NCBI GenBank assembly: GCA_023248175.1 | Contig: JAHFFC010000021.1 | Coordinates: forward strand, 1-9,990 | DNA from: Candidatus Omnitrophota bacterium | GTDB lineage: Bacteria > Omnitrophota > Gorgyraeia > JACOVV01 | Length of the DNA: 9,990 bases | Direction of reading: 5' to 3' | In this document: piece by piece, positions 1 through 6,700 of the stretch | How positions within the stretch are numbered: position 1 is the stretch's first letter | Layout: each line of letters starts with the position of its first letter | Program-made: the position numbers and the translations under genes | The notes under the pieces: generated by a model | Databases searched by the model: none | What the model was told of the DNA's origin: nothing | The model's input: only the letters and a program-made list of their open reading frames with translations

Positions 1-1
1 C

Positions 2-70
2 CAAAAGGAACTGAAGCAGATTGAAAAGGAGTTTGCCTTCACAGAATCTGATGGATTGGAGAAGGCGTAA
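2..70 (+). CDS. C-terminal end of a probable antitoxin (partial)
   Basis: Only the last 22 codons and the TAA stop are present; the gene begins outside the window. The visible peptide (QKELKQIEKEFAFTESDGLE, then KA) is charged and ends in an acidic tail, as antitoxin C-termini that bind a toxin often do. The stop TAA shares its last base with the ATG of the MazF-like toxin gene (TAATG), so the two are translationally coupled. Family knowledge: mazE-type antitoxin genes usually sit directly upstream of mazF-type toxin genes. The antitoxin role is inferred from position; no DNA-binding domain is visible, so the antitoxin family cannot be named. Confidence 0.6.
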   Translation, partial: QKELKQIEKEFAFTESDGLEKA

Positions 71-417
71 TGGCTATTCATCGGGGTGAAATCTATTTTG
101 TGAATTTGAATCCAGTCAAAGGAAGAGAGCAAGCAGGTGAGCGCCCGGTACTCGTCTTGTCCATAGATGCCATCAATAAGTTCCCCCTTGTTATCACCGT
201 TGTCGTTGGAACTAAAGGTGAAAAGATTTCCAGAGATTATCCAACCAATGTCCGTCTGTCCTCAGAGGAAAGCGGACTGTCGCTGGAAACCGTTTTTTTA
301 TGTTTTCAAATCCGGTCATTGGACCCGAAGCGATTTTCAGAAAAACCGGCTGGTAAAGTTTCGGATGAAGTGATGGCAAGGATTGAAAAAACAGTTCGGT
401 ATTGTCTTGGGTTATGA
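70..417 (+). CDS. MazF/PemK-family endoribonuclease toxin
   Basis: This 115-residue protein matches the usual length (about 110-120) of MazF/PemK/CcdB-fold toxins. Seen in the sequence: RGEIYFVNLNP near the N-terminus (residues 5-15), with the family's start strand; EQAGERPVLVLS (about 20-31); YPTNVRL (57-63); and LCFQIRSLD (77-85), which corresponds to the conserved CxQIR(T/S)LD block. Family knowledge: these toxins cut single-stranded mRNA at short sequence motifs in the cytoplasm and are neutralised by the antitoxin encoded just upstream. The ATG start overlaps the upstream stop by one base, and a GGAGAAGG ribosome binding site lies inside the antitoxin end. The pair is probably autoregulated from a promoter outside the window. 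The family is secure; cut specificity and whether the toxin is active are unknown. Confidence 0.9.
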   Translation: MAIHRGEIYFVNLNPVKGREQAGERPVLVLSIDAINKFPLVITVVVGTKGEKISRDYPTNVRLSSEESGLSLETVFLCFQIRSLDPKRFSEKPAGKVSDEVMARIEKTVRYCLGL

Positions 418-1406
418 CAGAGAGGAAAAAATTGGACTTTTCGCCTTCCGGTTCCCACCCCTTGCTCCCATCCGTACGGAGGCGTCGCCCGCCTTTGGCG
501 ACTAATATGGGAGGCGTTACTAATAGTACCACGCTGACTTTACTCGCTCCTAGCCTGGCAGCAGGAGTAACGCCTCCATATCCGCTGATTCTTTGGATGG
601 ATCTCCTACTTCTCTTCTTCTGGGCTGATAGAATCAATGAGAACGGAATGTTTGTGCCAGTGGTATTCGCTAAGGAAATTCCAATAAAGAACACACTACC
701 AAGCTCTAATGATGCTCCACGAATTCAATTACACAAGACATCCATTAGTTTCGGAGAAATTACTTCTGAGGCAAGCGTTGTTGGGTGGATTCCATTTCAG
801 AACGTCGGCAAGAGGCCGTTGAAAATTTTAGCAATTCAATCTTCCTGTGATTGTGTTACGGTTAGATCGGTTCCGGTCGTTGTACAACCCCAAGCTGATG
901 GAAAGATTGAGGTGAGTTTGGATACGGCGAAATACCTTCAATCAGATCAAGAAAATCAAGAAGATCATCAAATCGCGCTCTACACCAATGATCCTCTGGA
1001 TCCGGTAATCCTTCTAGATATTGTGGCTTCTGTCAAAGAAGACTTTATTATTTTCCCTCGTTATCTCAAATTCGGAGAATTTCTTCGATGGCAGGAAGCA
1101 ACGAAGAGCGTTGTGATTTCTCCCATAGGGAAAGAGCCTTTTCAAGTAACTTCTGTTGAATCCACTTCTAGGCACTTTATCCCAACGTTGACCGAAGCAT
1201 TACTAGAAGACGGAAGGAAACATTACGTGGTCAGTGTGACATTAATGACTAAAGGAGTGCCTAGAAGGAGAAGGTTAGGCAGGGGTTCTCTTGGTGCTCC
1301 GCCCCCAGGAAATCCGGCAGTAGGAGGTAGAATTCAGATTTTCACCAATAGTTCTAGGCAGCCAGTGATTCAGATTCCAGTGACTGCTAAAGTGAGTGAT
1401 TCTTAA
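414..1406 (+). CDS. DUF1573 domain protein with repeat-like insertions
   Basis: This 330-residue protein begins at an ATG overlapping the toxin stop (ATGA). A TTG at 402 and ATGs at 597 and 648 in the same frame are alternative starts. The conserved part begins near residue 103. The first DUF1573 Ig-like domain (about 103-207) has the signature F-x-N-x-G-x-x-P-L, then SSCDC (Cys145, Cys147; usually SCGC) and LYTNDP. A second beta-rich domain (about 212-328) ends IQIFTNSSRQPVIQIPVTAKV. Family knowledge: DUF1573 proteins are exported beta-sandwich proteins of unknown function. A hydrophobic stretch (57-70) and a second one (79-85, ending FAKE) could be a signal sequence if translation starts at 597. 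Residues about 11-55 and 283-305 are Arg/Pro/Gly-rich and look like in-frame repeat DNA rather than family sequence. The link to the toxin is positional; I infer no antitoxin role. Confidence 0.75.
   Translation: MTERKKLDFSPSGSHPLLPSVRRRRPPLATNMGGVTNSTTLTLLAPSLAAGVTPPYPLILWMDLLLLFFWADRINENGMFVPVVFAKEIPIKNTLPSSNDAPRIQLHKTSISFGEITSEASVVGWIPFQNVGKRPLKILAIQSSCDCVTVRSVPVVVQPQADGKIEVSLDTAKYLQSDQENQEDHQIALYTNDPLDPVILLDIVASVKEDFIIFPRYLKFGEFLRWQEATKSVVISPIGKEPFQVTSVESTSRHFIPTLTEALLEDGRKHYVVSVTLMTKGVPRRRRLGRGSLGAPPPGNPAVGGRIQIFTNSSRQPVIQIPVTAKVSDS
477..581. repeat. Palindromic repeat-like segment inside the DUF1573 gene
   Basis: A near-perfect inverted repeat has arms 505-521 (ATATGGGAGGCGTTACT) and 566-581 (AGTAACGCCTCCATAT), differing by one missing base. 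Just upstream, CGGAGGCGT at 477-485 partly repeats the GGAGGCGTT of the left arm, and GTCGCC (484-489) / GGCGAC (497-502) forms a small hairpin. The region is more GC-rich than the rest of the gene and codes for low-complexity Arg/Pro/Thr/Leu sequence. The nested symmetry suggests a palindromic repeat unit that entered the reading frame. I have no second copy in the window to define its borders. Confidence 0.5.
1258..1328. repeat. Candidate in-frame insertion in the second DUF1573 domain
   Basis: This segment codes for residues 283-305, an Arg-rich then Gly/Pro-rich run (PRRRRLGRGSLGAPPPGN...) placed between two beta strands (VSVTLMTKG and GRIQIFTNSS). Related domains have only a short turn with a Gly at this point. 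At its left edge TGCCTA (1258-1263) and TAGGCA (1276-1281) form an inverted repeat. I infer an inserted palindromic piece of DNA that kept the frame. A natural flexible loop is the simpler alternative, so confidence is low. Confidence 0.3.
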
Positions 1407-1456
1407 ATTCCTCAAGTAGTGTTTTGCCTTGGGTTATCTGTTGTATTTGTTATTAA

Positions 1457-1563
1457 CTCACCTTACGCAGTTCCCCTGTGTCCCACCTTCATGGGGTTCT
1501 TTTCGCCTGAGGCGAGCATTCGCTACGCTTCGTTCAGAATGACAGCACACTGCGTAAGGTGAG
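1457..1563. repeat. 107-bp interspersed palindromic element
   Basis: The ends are a perfect 15-bp inverted repeat: CTCACCTTACGCAGT (1457-1471) and ACTGCGTAAGGTGAG (1549-1563). Inside are a small hairpin, TCGCC-TGA-GGCGA (1503-1515), and the string TTCGTTCAGAATGAC. From experience, the latter belongs to a widespread intergenic repeat whose spurious translation contains CHSERS (here read on the - strand). No protein is encoded. It lies between convergent genes, where such elements are tolerated, and the RNA could fold into a long hairpin. Confidence 0.75.
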
Positions 1564-1569
1564 ATTCTT

Positions 1570-1711
1570 AGAAGTTCCCCATCAACTTGGACACCCCCCT
1601 TTAGAAAAGGGGGGGAGGGGGGATTTGACTCTCTAAATCCCCCTTTTTCCCCCTTTTTCAAAGGGGGAGTTTTAGGGCTATCAATATCATCAGGCAACTT
1701 GGGGAACTTCT
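1570..1711. mobile_element. MITE-like palindromic element flanked by direct repeats
   Basis: Terminal inverted repeats AGAAGTTCCCC (1570-1580) and GGGGAACTTCT (1701-1711) enclose two inverted G/C-tract arms (about 1593-1626 and 1635-1668) rich in CCCCCTTTTT and AAAGGGGG. Read as protein, the arms give the familiar spurious string NPPSPPFLKGG, which I recognise from non-coding repeats in many environmental bacteria. The direct repeat GTGAGATTCTTA lies on both sides (1559-1570 and 1712-1723), as a 12-bp target-site duplication would. The left copy overlaps the end of the adjacent 107-bp element, so this element probably inserted at that element's edge. No transposase is encoded; any mobility would depend on one elsewhere. 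Confidence 0.65.
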
Positions 1712-1761
1712 GTGAGATTCTTATATGTCTTGACAGGGATGTTTCTGTAGGGGAAGGGGAT

Positions 1762-1792
1762 AAAAAGTTCCCTATGGTAAGACCACAGGGAA
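1762..1792 (-). terminator. Intrinsic terminator of glgP
   Basis: On the - strand, TTCCCTGTGGT pairs with ACCATAGGGAA around a 3-nt loop (stem 1768-1792). The stem is 11 bp with a single G-U wobble that forms only in the - strand RNA. CTTTTTAT follows directly. The stem begins 2 nt after the glgP stop codon. The asymmetry of the wobble and the T-run show it serves the leftward transcript. Confidence 0.85.
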
Positions 1793-1794
1793 AT

Positions 1795-3519
1795 TTAGGA
1801 GAAATACGCCCTCAACACATACTGATAGACCATTCGGTGAGAGTTAAAGAAGGAACCGTTGATGGCGATGGCATGATGCATCACCCGGTCCCATCCAGCA
1901 GGGTCATTGTAGAAGAGAGGAAGAATGATGTTGCGCAGTTTGTGATAAAGATCTTCAGCATCTTTGGCATCGTCGGAAGGCTCCTCAACTCCCATCTTGG
2001 GTTTGGGACCGATGGACCAGCCGGTGACCCCTTCGATATGCCCCTCAATCCACCAGCCATCCAAGACGCTGAAATTGGGAACTCCGTTGAGGGAAGCTTT
2101 CATGCCGCTCGTTCCCGAAGCTTCTTGAGGCCGCCGGGGAGTATTTAACCAAAGATCCACTCCGGCGGTCAGTACTTTTGCCAGGGAGACATCGTAGTTT
2201 GCCAGATAAACGGACGGAATTTTCTCCTGAATCGAACGCATTACATGGATGATTCGTTTGAGCAGTTCTTTACCACTAGGGTCATTGGGATGGGCTTTCC
2301 CCGCGTAAACCAATTGGAGGGGGCCCACTTTATCTATTATCTCTAGAAGTTTTGCCGGTTCTCGGAGAATAAGGTCTCCTCTTTTATAAGTAGCGGCGCG
2401 CCGGGCGAAGCCGATCGTAAAAACGTCTTCTTTGAATCCTACTCCTCCATTGTGTTTGATATATTCGATCAATTCTTTTTTAGTTTGCTGGTGAGCTTTT
2501 TGGATTTCGTCTAGAGGGATGAGCAGTGCATTGCGCAGCAGGAAAGGATCATTGCGCCATCCGGAAAGGTATTGGTCAAAAACTTGCTTCATCGGGTCTG
2601 AAGCCCAGAAGACAGACCGTACTCCATTGGTGATGGAATCAATTGCGAAACCCGGGAACATGCCGCGGGAAACTTCTCCATGCTTCTTGGCAACTCCGTT
2701 GACGTACTCGCTATGGTCTAATGCCAGATGGGTCATGTTCAGCTCTCCGTCGTGGCAAATCCGAAGAATTTCTTGGTCAGAGAAATTCCCTTTAAGGACG
2801 GAGCAGGCCAGTTGAGCGGGAAAACGATCGTGGCCAGCGGGGATTGGGGTGTGCGTTGTAAAAACACATTTTCTTCTGACCGCCTCCACCAGTTTTGATT
2901 CCATCGTTCCATGTTCCCGTTCCTGAGCCAGGAGATCCAACGTCAACAATGCCGCGTGGCCTTCATTCATATGGAATTTTCGTATCTGCAGATACCCGAG
3001 GGCGCGCAAGAGACGAACTCCTCCAATCCCAAGAACCACTTCTTGCGTCAGCCGATAACAAGAGTCTCCTCCATAGAGGTGAGAGGTGATCTCCTGATCC
3101 TCGGGGCTGTTGGAAGAGAGATGGGTATCGAGGAAATAAAGCGGAACTTGGTATCCTGTGACTCCGACGATAAAATACTCCCAGGCTCTAATCCATACCT
3201 CTCTCCCTTCGATGAAAACCGAGACTTGCACTCCTTTGAGCTGCATGAACTCGGTGGCATTCCAGTCAGCAGGAAGTTCCCGTTGGTTCCCATCGGAGTC
3301 AATCCCTTGTCGGAAGTAGCCTTTCTTATTCAGCAGAGTGACGCCGACAATCGGAACCTCCAGATCGGCGCAGGCGCGCAACGTATCACCAGCCAAGACC
3401 CCCAACCCGCCGCTATAGGTGGGGATACGGGAATCAAACCCAATCTCCATGCTGAAGTAAGCAATCTGCGGTTCTTTTTTTAACAGCGCCAAGTCGTGAT
3501 CAATCGAAGGGGGCTTCAT
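1795..3519 (-). CDS. glgP: Alpha-glucan (glycogen/starch) phosphorylase, GT35 family
   Basis: This 574-residue enzyme releases glucose-1-phosphate from the non-reducing ends of alpha-1,4-glucans using phosphate and pyridoxal phosphate in the cytoplasm. Seen: IAYFSMEIGF (19-28), the usual N-terminal block; YSGGLGVLAGD (35-45); HMNEGHAA (183-190); TTHTPIPAGHDRF (221-233); FARRAATYKR (371-380); and EASGTSGMKASLNG (466-479), where Lys474 is the expected PLP-linked lysine. The EASGTSGMK form and the short length place it in the compact bacterial/archaeal branch (TIGR02094-like) rather than the ~800-residue enzymes. The only reasonable start is ATG 3519, 18 residues before the conserved block; no Shine-Dalgarno is visible. 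It is transcribed alone, with its own terminator three bases past the stop. No glycogen synthesis gene is in the window. Confidence 0.95.
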   Translation of the reverse strand: MKPPSIDHDLALLKKEPQIAYFSMEIGFDSRIPTYSGGLGVLAGDTLRACADLEVPIVGVTLLNKKGYFRQGIDSDGNQRELPADWNATEFMQLKGVQVSVFIEGREVWIRAWEYFIVGVTGYQVPLYFLDTHLSSNSPEDQEITSHLYGGDSCYRLTQEVVLGIGGVRLLRALGYLQIRKFHMNEGHAALLTLDLLAQEREHGTMESKLVEAVRRKCVFTTHTPIPAGHDRFPAQLACSVLKGNFSDQEILRICHDGELNMTHLALDHSEYVNGVAKKHGEVSRGMFPGFAIDSITNGVRSVFWASDPMKQVFDQYLSGWRNDPFLLRNALLIPLDEIQKAHQQTKKELIEYIKHNGGVGFKEDVFTIGFARRAATYKRGDLILREPAKLLEIIDKVGPLQLVYAGKAHPNDPSGKELLKRIIHVMRSIQEKIPSVYLANYDVSLAKVLTAGVDLWLNTPRRPQEASGTSGMKASLNGVPNFSVLDGWWIEGHIEGVTGWSIGPKPKMGVEEPSDDAKDAEDLYHKLRNIILPLFYNDPAGWDRVMHHAIAINGSFFNSHRMVYQYVLRAYFS

Positions 3520-3530
3520 AATTTCAATGC

Positions 3531-3536
3531 ATTATA
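3531..3536 (-). promoter_or_regulatory. Candidate -10 box close to the glgP start
   Basis: On the - strand a perfect TATAAT lies 11 nt upstream of the glgP ATG. No good -35 is visible at 16-18 nt upstream (TAGCAA is at the 17-nt position). If used, transcription would begin about 5 nt before the ATG, giving an almost leaderless mRNA, in line with the missing Shine-Dalgarno. It could instead be chance in an AT-rich gap, with glgP transcribed from the stronger promoter at 3719-3748. Confidence 0.4.
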
Positions 3537-3572
3537 CAACAACTAGAACCTCATTGCTATTGAATGGGACAA

Positions 3573-3613
3573 AAAAACAGAAGGACCGATCTGAAATCGG
3601 CCCTTCTGTTTTT
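3573..3613 (-). terminator. Strong intrinsic terminator upstream of glgP (potentially bidirectional)
   Basis: AAAAACAGAAGG-A-CCGAT (3573-3590) and ATCGG-C-CCTTCTGTTTTT (3596-3613) form an extended stem with a single mismatch (A3585/C3601) and a CTGAA loop. Both sides have A/T tracts, so it can end transcripts in either direction; on the - strand the RNA ends in a run of seven U. It separates the unit at 3642-3748, and the long operon behind it, from glgP. It is the first terminator downstream of the MsrA-MsrB fusion gene, whose stop lies about 150 bp before it. Confidence 0.9.
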
Positions 3614-3641
3614 GATACAAATATTTTCGCCCCAAAAACAT

Positions 3642-3671
3642 TTACTTCTTTTTCTTTTTTTTTGCTGCCAT
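3642..3671 (-). CDS. Candidate 9-codon ORF, Met-Ala-Ala-Lys6 (micro-gene or leader peptide)
   Basis: The reading frame is ATG GCA GCA followed by six lysine codons (AAA AAA AAG AAA AAG AAG) and TAA. A purine-rich AAAGGGGG (3681-3688) ends 9 nt before the ATG, a workable ribosome binding site. A near-consensus promoter lies about 50 nt upstream and an intrinsic terminator begins 28 nt downstream, so the ORF sits centrally in a ~140-nt transcription unit. I do not recognise a family. It may be a leader peptide (consecutive identical codons before a terminator and then glgP), a basic micropeptide, or a chance ORF in a small RNA with an A-rich stretch. Translation is inferred, not shown. Confidence 0.4.
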   Translation of the reverse strand: MAAKKKKKK

Positions 3672-3690
3672 TCTCTTTTTCCCCCTTTCA

Positions 3691-3710
3691 ATCTCGCAGA
3701 TATTCGAGAT
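3691..3710 (-). other. Hairpin in the leader of the small transcription unit
   Basis: On the - strand ATCTCG (3710-3705) and CGAGAT (3696-3691) are a perfect 6-bp inverted repeat around an 8-nt loop. It would form at the extreme 5' end of the RNA from the promoter at 3719-3748, just upstream of the AAAGGGGG ribosome binding site. It might protect the 5' end or affect translation; this role is inferred. Confidence 0.45.
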
Positions 3711-3718
3711 ACAACTTC

Positions 3719-3748
3719 TTTATAACAGAAATGAAAAGAGAGTGTCAA
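3719..3748 (-). promoter_or_regulatory. Near-consensus sigma-70 promoter of the small unit
   Basis: On the - strand a perfect -35 TTGACA (3748-3743) is followed after 17 nt by TTATAA (3725-3720), or after 18 nt by TATAAA (3724-3719). The stretch upstream of the -35 is A/T-rich (AAATTTGTAAATAACTA), like an UP element. The predicted start is near 3713. It is the best promoter in the window. It lies just past the stop of the MsrA-MsrB fusion gene and directs transcription to the left, toward glgP. Confidence 0.75.
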
Positions 3749-3763
3749 TAGTTATTTACAAAT

Positions 3764-6700
3764 TTATTGCTGAATTTCTTCTTTGATTCTTTGAAGATCG
3801 GTCAGCGGAATTTTACACGCATAATTTTCGCACACATAGAGAGTTGTTTTTCCGTCAATCGCTTTCTGCTGTGCCAAAAAAGGAACCAGAGAAATGATTT
3901 CTTTCGCTTCTAGGTCATCGGAAGGACGGAATGCGACGACTTTGTTTGGAATAAACGTTTGATAAATCAGCCTGCTTACTTCCGCGGTTTCTTCCGCCTG
4001 CGTCTTCCCGGAAATGACGATCTCTTTGGAAGGAGCAATAGCAAAATCCAATGCGATCAGCAATTGGCTGTAGGAAGAAGGATTCTGGGACACACCGTTT
4101 GCAAAGGCGCTCATCAGAAGTTCTGCTTTTTTCTCAAACTCCTTTTCCATGGTCAGCCTCCCCAATCGAATGAGATCAAGCGCCGCGATGGAATTCCCAG
4201 ATGGAACCGCTCCATCATAGACCTCCTTGGGTCTGAGGATGAGCGTTTCAGCATCGCTTCCCGTCAGATAGAAACCACCTCTGGTTTCATCCCAGAAGAG
4301 TCGGATCATCTCAGAACAGAGTTGTTTGGCTTGGCTGACATATTTTGGGTCGAAGCTGGCTTCATAAAGGTCAATCAAACCATGGATGAAGAAAGCGTAA
4401 TCCTCTATATAAGCAGGAATGGCGGCTTCTTCTTTTCGATAGCGGTGAAGCAGTCGGCCGTCGGTACGTTTCATCTTGGTCAGGATGAATTCGGCCGCTT
4501 TCTGTGCGGCTGCCAGATATTTAGGCTCCTCCAATACTCGTGAAGCGAAAGCAAAACTAGAAATCATCAAACCGTTCCAATCGGCAAGAATTTTATCATC
4601 CAGATGGGGGCGGAGCCGCTGGAGGCGCGCCGCAAAAAGCTTTTTTTGGACTTCCGCAAGGATTTTTTCTATTTCCTGCGGCGATTTTTTAAATTGATCT
4701 GCCGCTGTTTGAACGCTAAGACGCTGGTAAAGGATGTTTTTGCTCCCAAATTCTCCTTGGGGATCCTGTGCCACATTCCCTTCTTTTTCGACTCCGTAAA
4801 AAGAGCTGACGATTTCGGTTATATCAGGTCCCAGCAGCTGGAGGATTTCCTGATAGCTCCAAACATAAAAAGCCCCTTCCCGCTTTTCATTGGGATGAGC
4901 CGCATCCGGGGAGCTGTCGGCATCTTCAGCAGAGTAAAATCCACCAGCTGAATCTGTCATGTCACGCAGAACATAATCTAATATGTCACGGGCGACGCGT
5001 GCGTATTCGGGATTGTGAGTAGCTTGGTAGGCTTCCAGATAACTCTTGGCTAAAATGGCCTGATCGTAGAGCATCTTCTCAAAATGCGGCACAAACCACC
5101 GCTCATCCGTCGAGTAACGGTGAAACCCGCCGCCGACTTGATCGTACATCCCCCCTTTGGCCATCCCTTGCAGGGTTTTCTCGATCATCGCCAGTGCTTG
5201 GGCATCTTGAGTCCGTTTCCAGTAACGTAAAAGAAAAGAGATCGTATGACTGTGCGGGAATTTCGGCGCAGGACCAAATCCCCCGTAGCTCGAATCAAAC
5301 GCACCGCGCAGGTGTTGGTAGGCTGTCTCAAGGGTCTCTTTGCCTAACGTGCCGGTGGTGTCTGTCAGATGCTGTTGGCGGAAGCCTTGCACTAACTCTT
5401 TGCTGGATTGAACAAGTTCCTCTCGTTTGGTTTTCCATGCGCCGGATATCGAGAGAAGAAGTGTCTTAAATCCCGGCCGCCCCCATCGATCTTCCGGCGG
5501 GAAGTAAGTTCCTCCGTAAAAAGGATGTCCATCCGGTGTCAGAAACACCGACATGGGCCAGCCACCCGAACCGGTCATCGTCATCACCGCCTGCATGTAG
5601 ATTTGGTCCAGGTCAGGCCGCTCCTCCCGATCTACTTTGATCGAGACAAAATTCTCATTCATGATCTTGGCAATCTCTGGATTTTCAAACGACTCTTCCT
5701 CCATTACATGACACCAGTGGCAAGTAGAGTAGCCGATCGAAAGGAAAATTGACTTATCTTCCTTGCGGGCTTTCTCAAAGGCCCCTGTCCCCCACGGATA
5801 CCAATCCACCGGGTTGTGGGCGTGTTGTAAAAGGTAGGGGCTTTTTTCGTGGATCAGGCGATTGGTGTTTTCTCCATAGCCATAGCCCTCTTTTTCTAAA
5901 TCTTCTTTTGGAATGAAGCGAAGCGCTGCCGAATTGATGCAGTAGCGCAGTCCGGTCGGAGCGGGGCCATCGGAGAAAACATGGCCTAAATGCGAATCCC
6001 CCTGCCGGCTTTTCACCTCGGTCCGGGTTGTGAAGAGACTTTTATCTTCTTTTTCGACAACATTCTGCGAGTTAAGAGGTTTGGTAAAACTGGGCCAGCC
6101 GGTGCCGGAGTCGAACTTGTCGAGCGAACTAAAGAGCGGTTCCCCTGTCACAGCATCAACGTAAATTCCCTCGCGTTTGTTATTCCAATACTCATTCTGA
6201 AAAGGGGGCTCGGTGCCGCACTCCTGAGTGACATGGTATTGGATGGGGGTTAATTTTTTCTTTAATTCTTCCTGCTGGGGTTTTTGAGATATCTTCTCGT
6301 TGGTTTCCATCTTTAATAAAAGGGGACACGCCCTCTCCTGATTCCGCCACATCTTTTTCAGGTAGGGCTCCCGGCCGGAGTGATACTTGTAATTTTTATA
6401 GTGCTCCGGATTTTTTAGGTAATACCCTTGATGATATTCTTCAGCGGGATAAAACTCAGCCGCCGGCCGGATTTCAGTGGCAACCGGTTTGTCAAATTTC
6501 CCTGAACGCTCCAGCTCCTGTTTCGACATTTCGGCTAATTTCTTTTGCTCCTCATTATGATAGAAAATAGCGGTTTTATACTGGGACCCTTTATCGGCAA
6601 ATTGGCCAATCGAATCGGTTGGATCAATACCGCGCCAAAAGGCGTCCAGAAGTTGAGCATAGTTGATTTTAGAAGAATCATACGTTACCTGAACAGCTTC

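Noticed and set aside
212..694. 160-codon open frame on the - strand across the toxin and DUF1573 gene starts
   Set aside because: It is antisense to a clear MazF-family gene and overlaps the palindromic segment; its translation shows no domain or plausible start context.
1458..1697. 79-codon - strand frame with CHSERS and NPPSPPFLKGG strings
   Set aside because: These strings are the translation of known types of interspersed non-coding repeats; the frame is made entirely of the two palindromic elements.
3557..3748. 63-codon - strand frame covering the micro-unit in another frame
   Set aside because: Its start lies at the -35 box, upstream of the predicted transcription start, and its end runs through the terminator stem.
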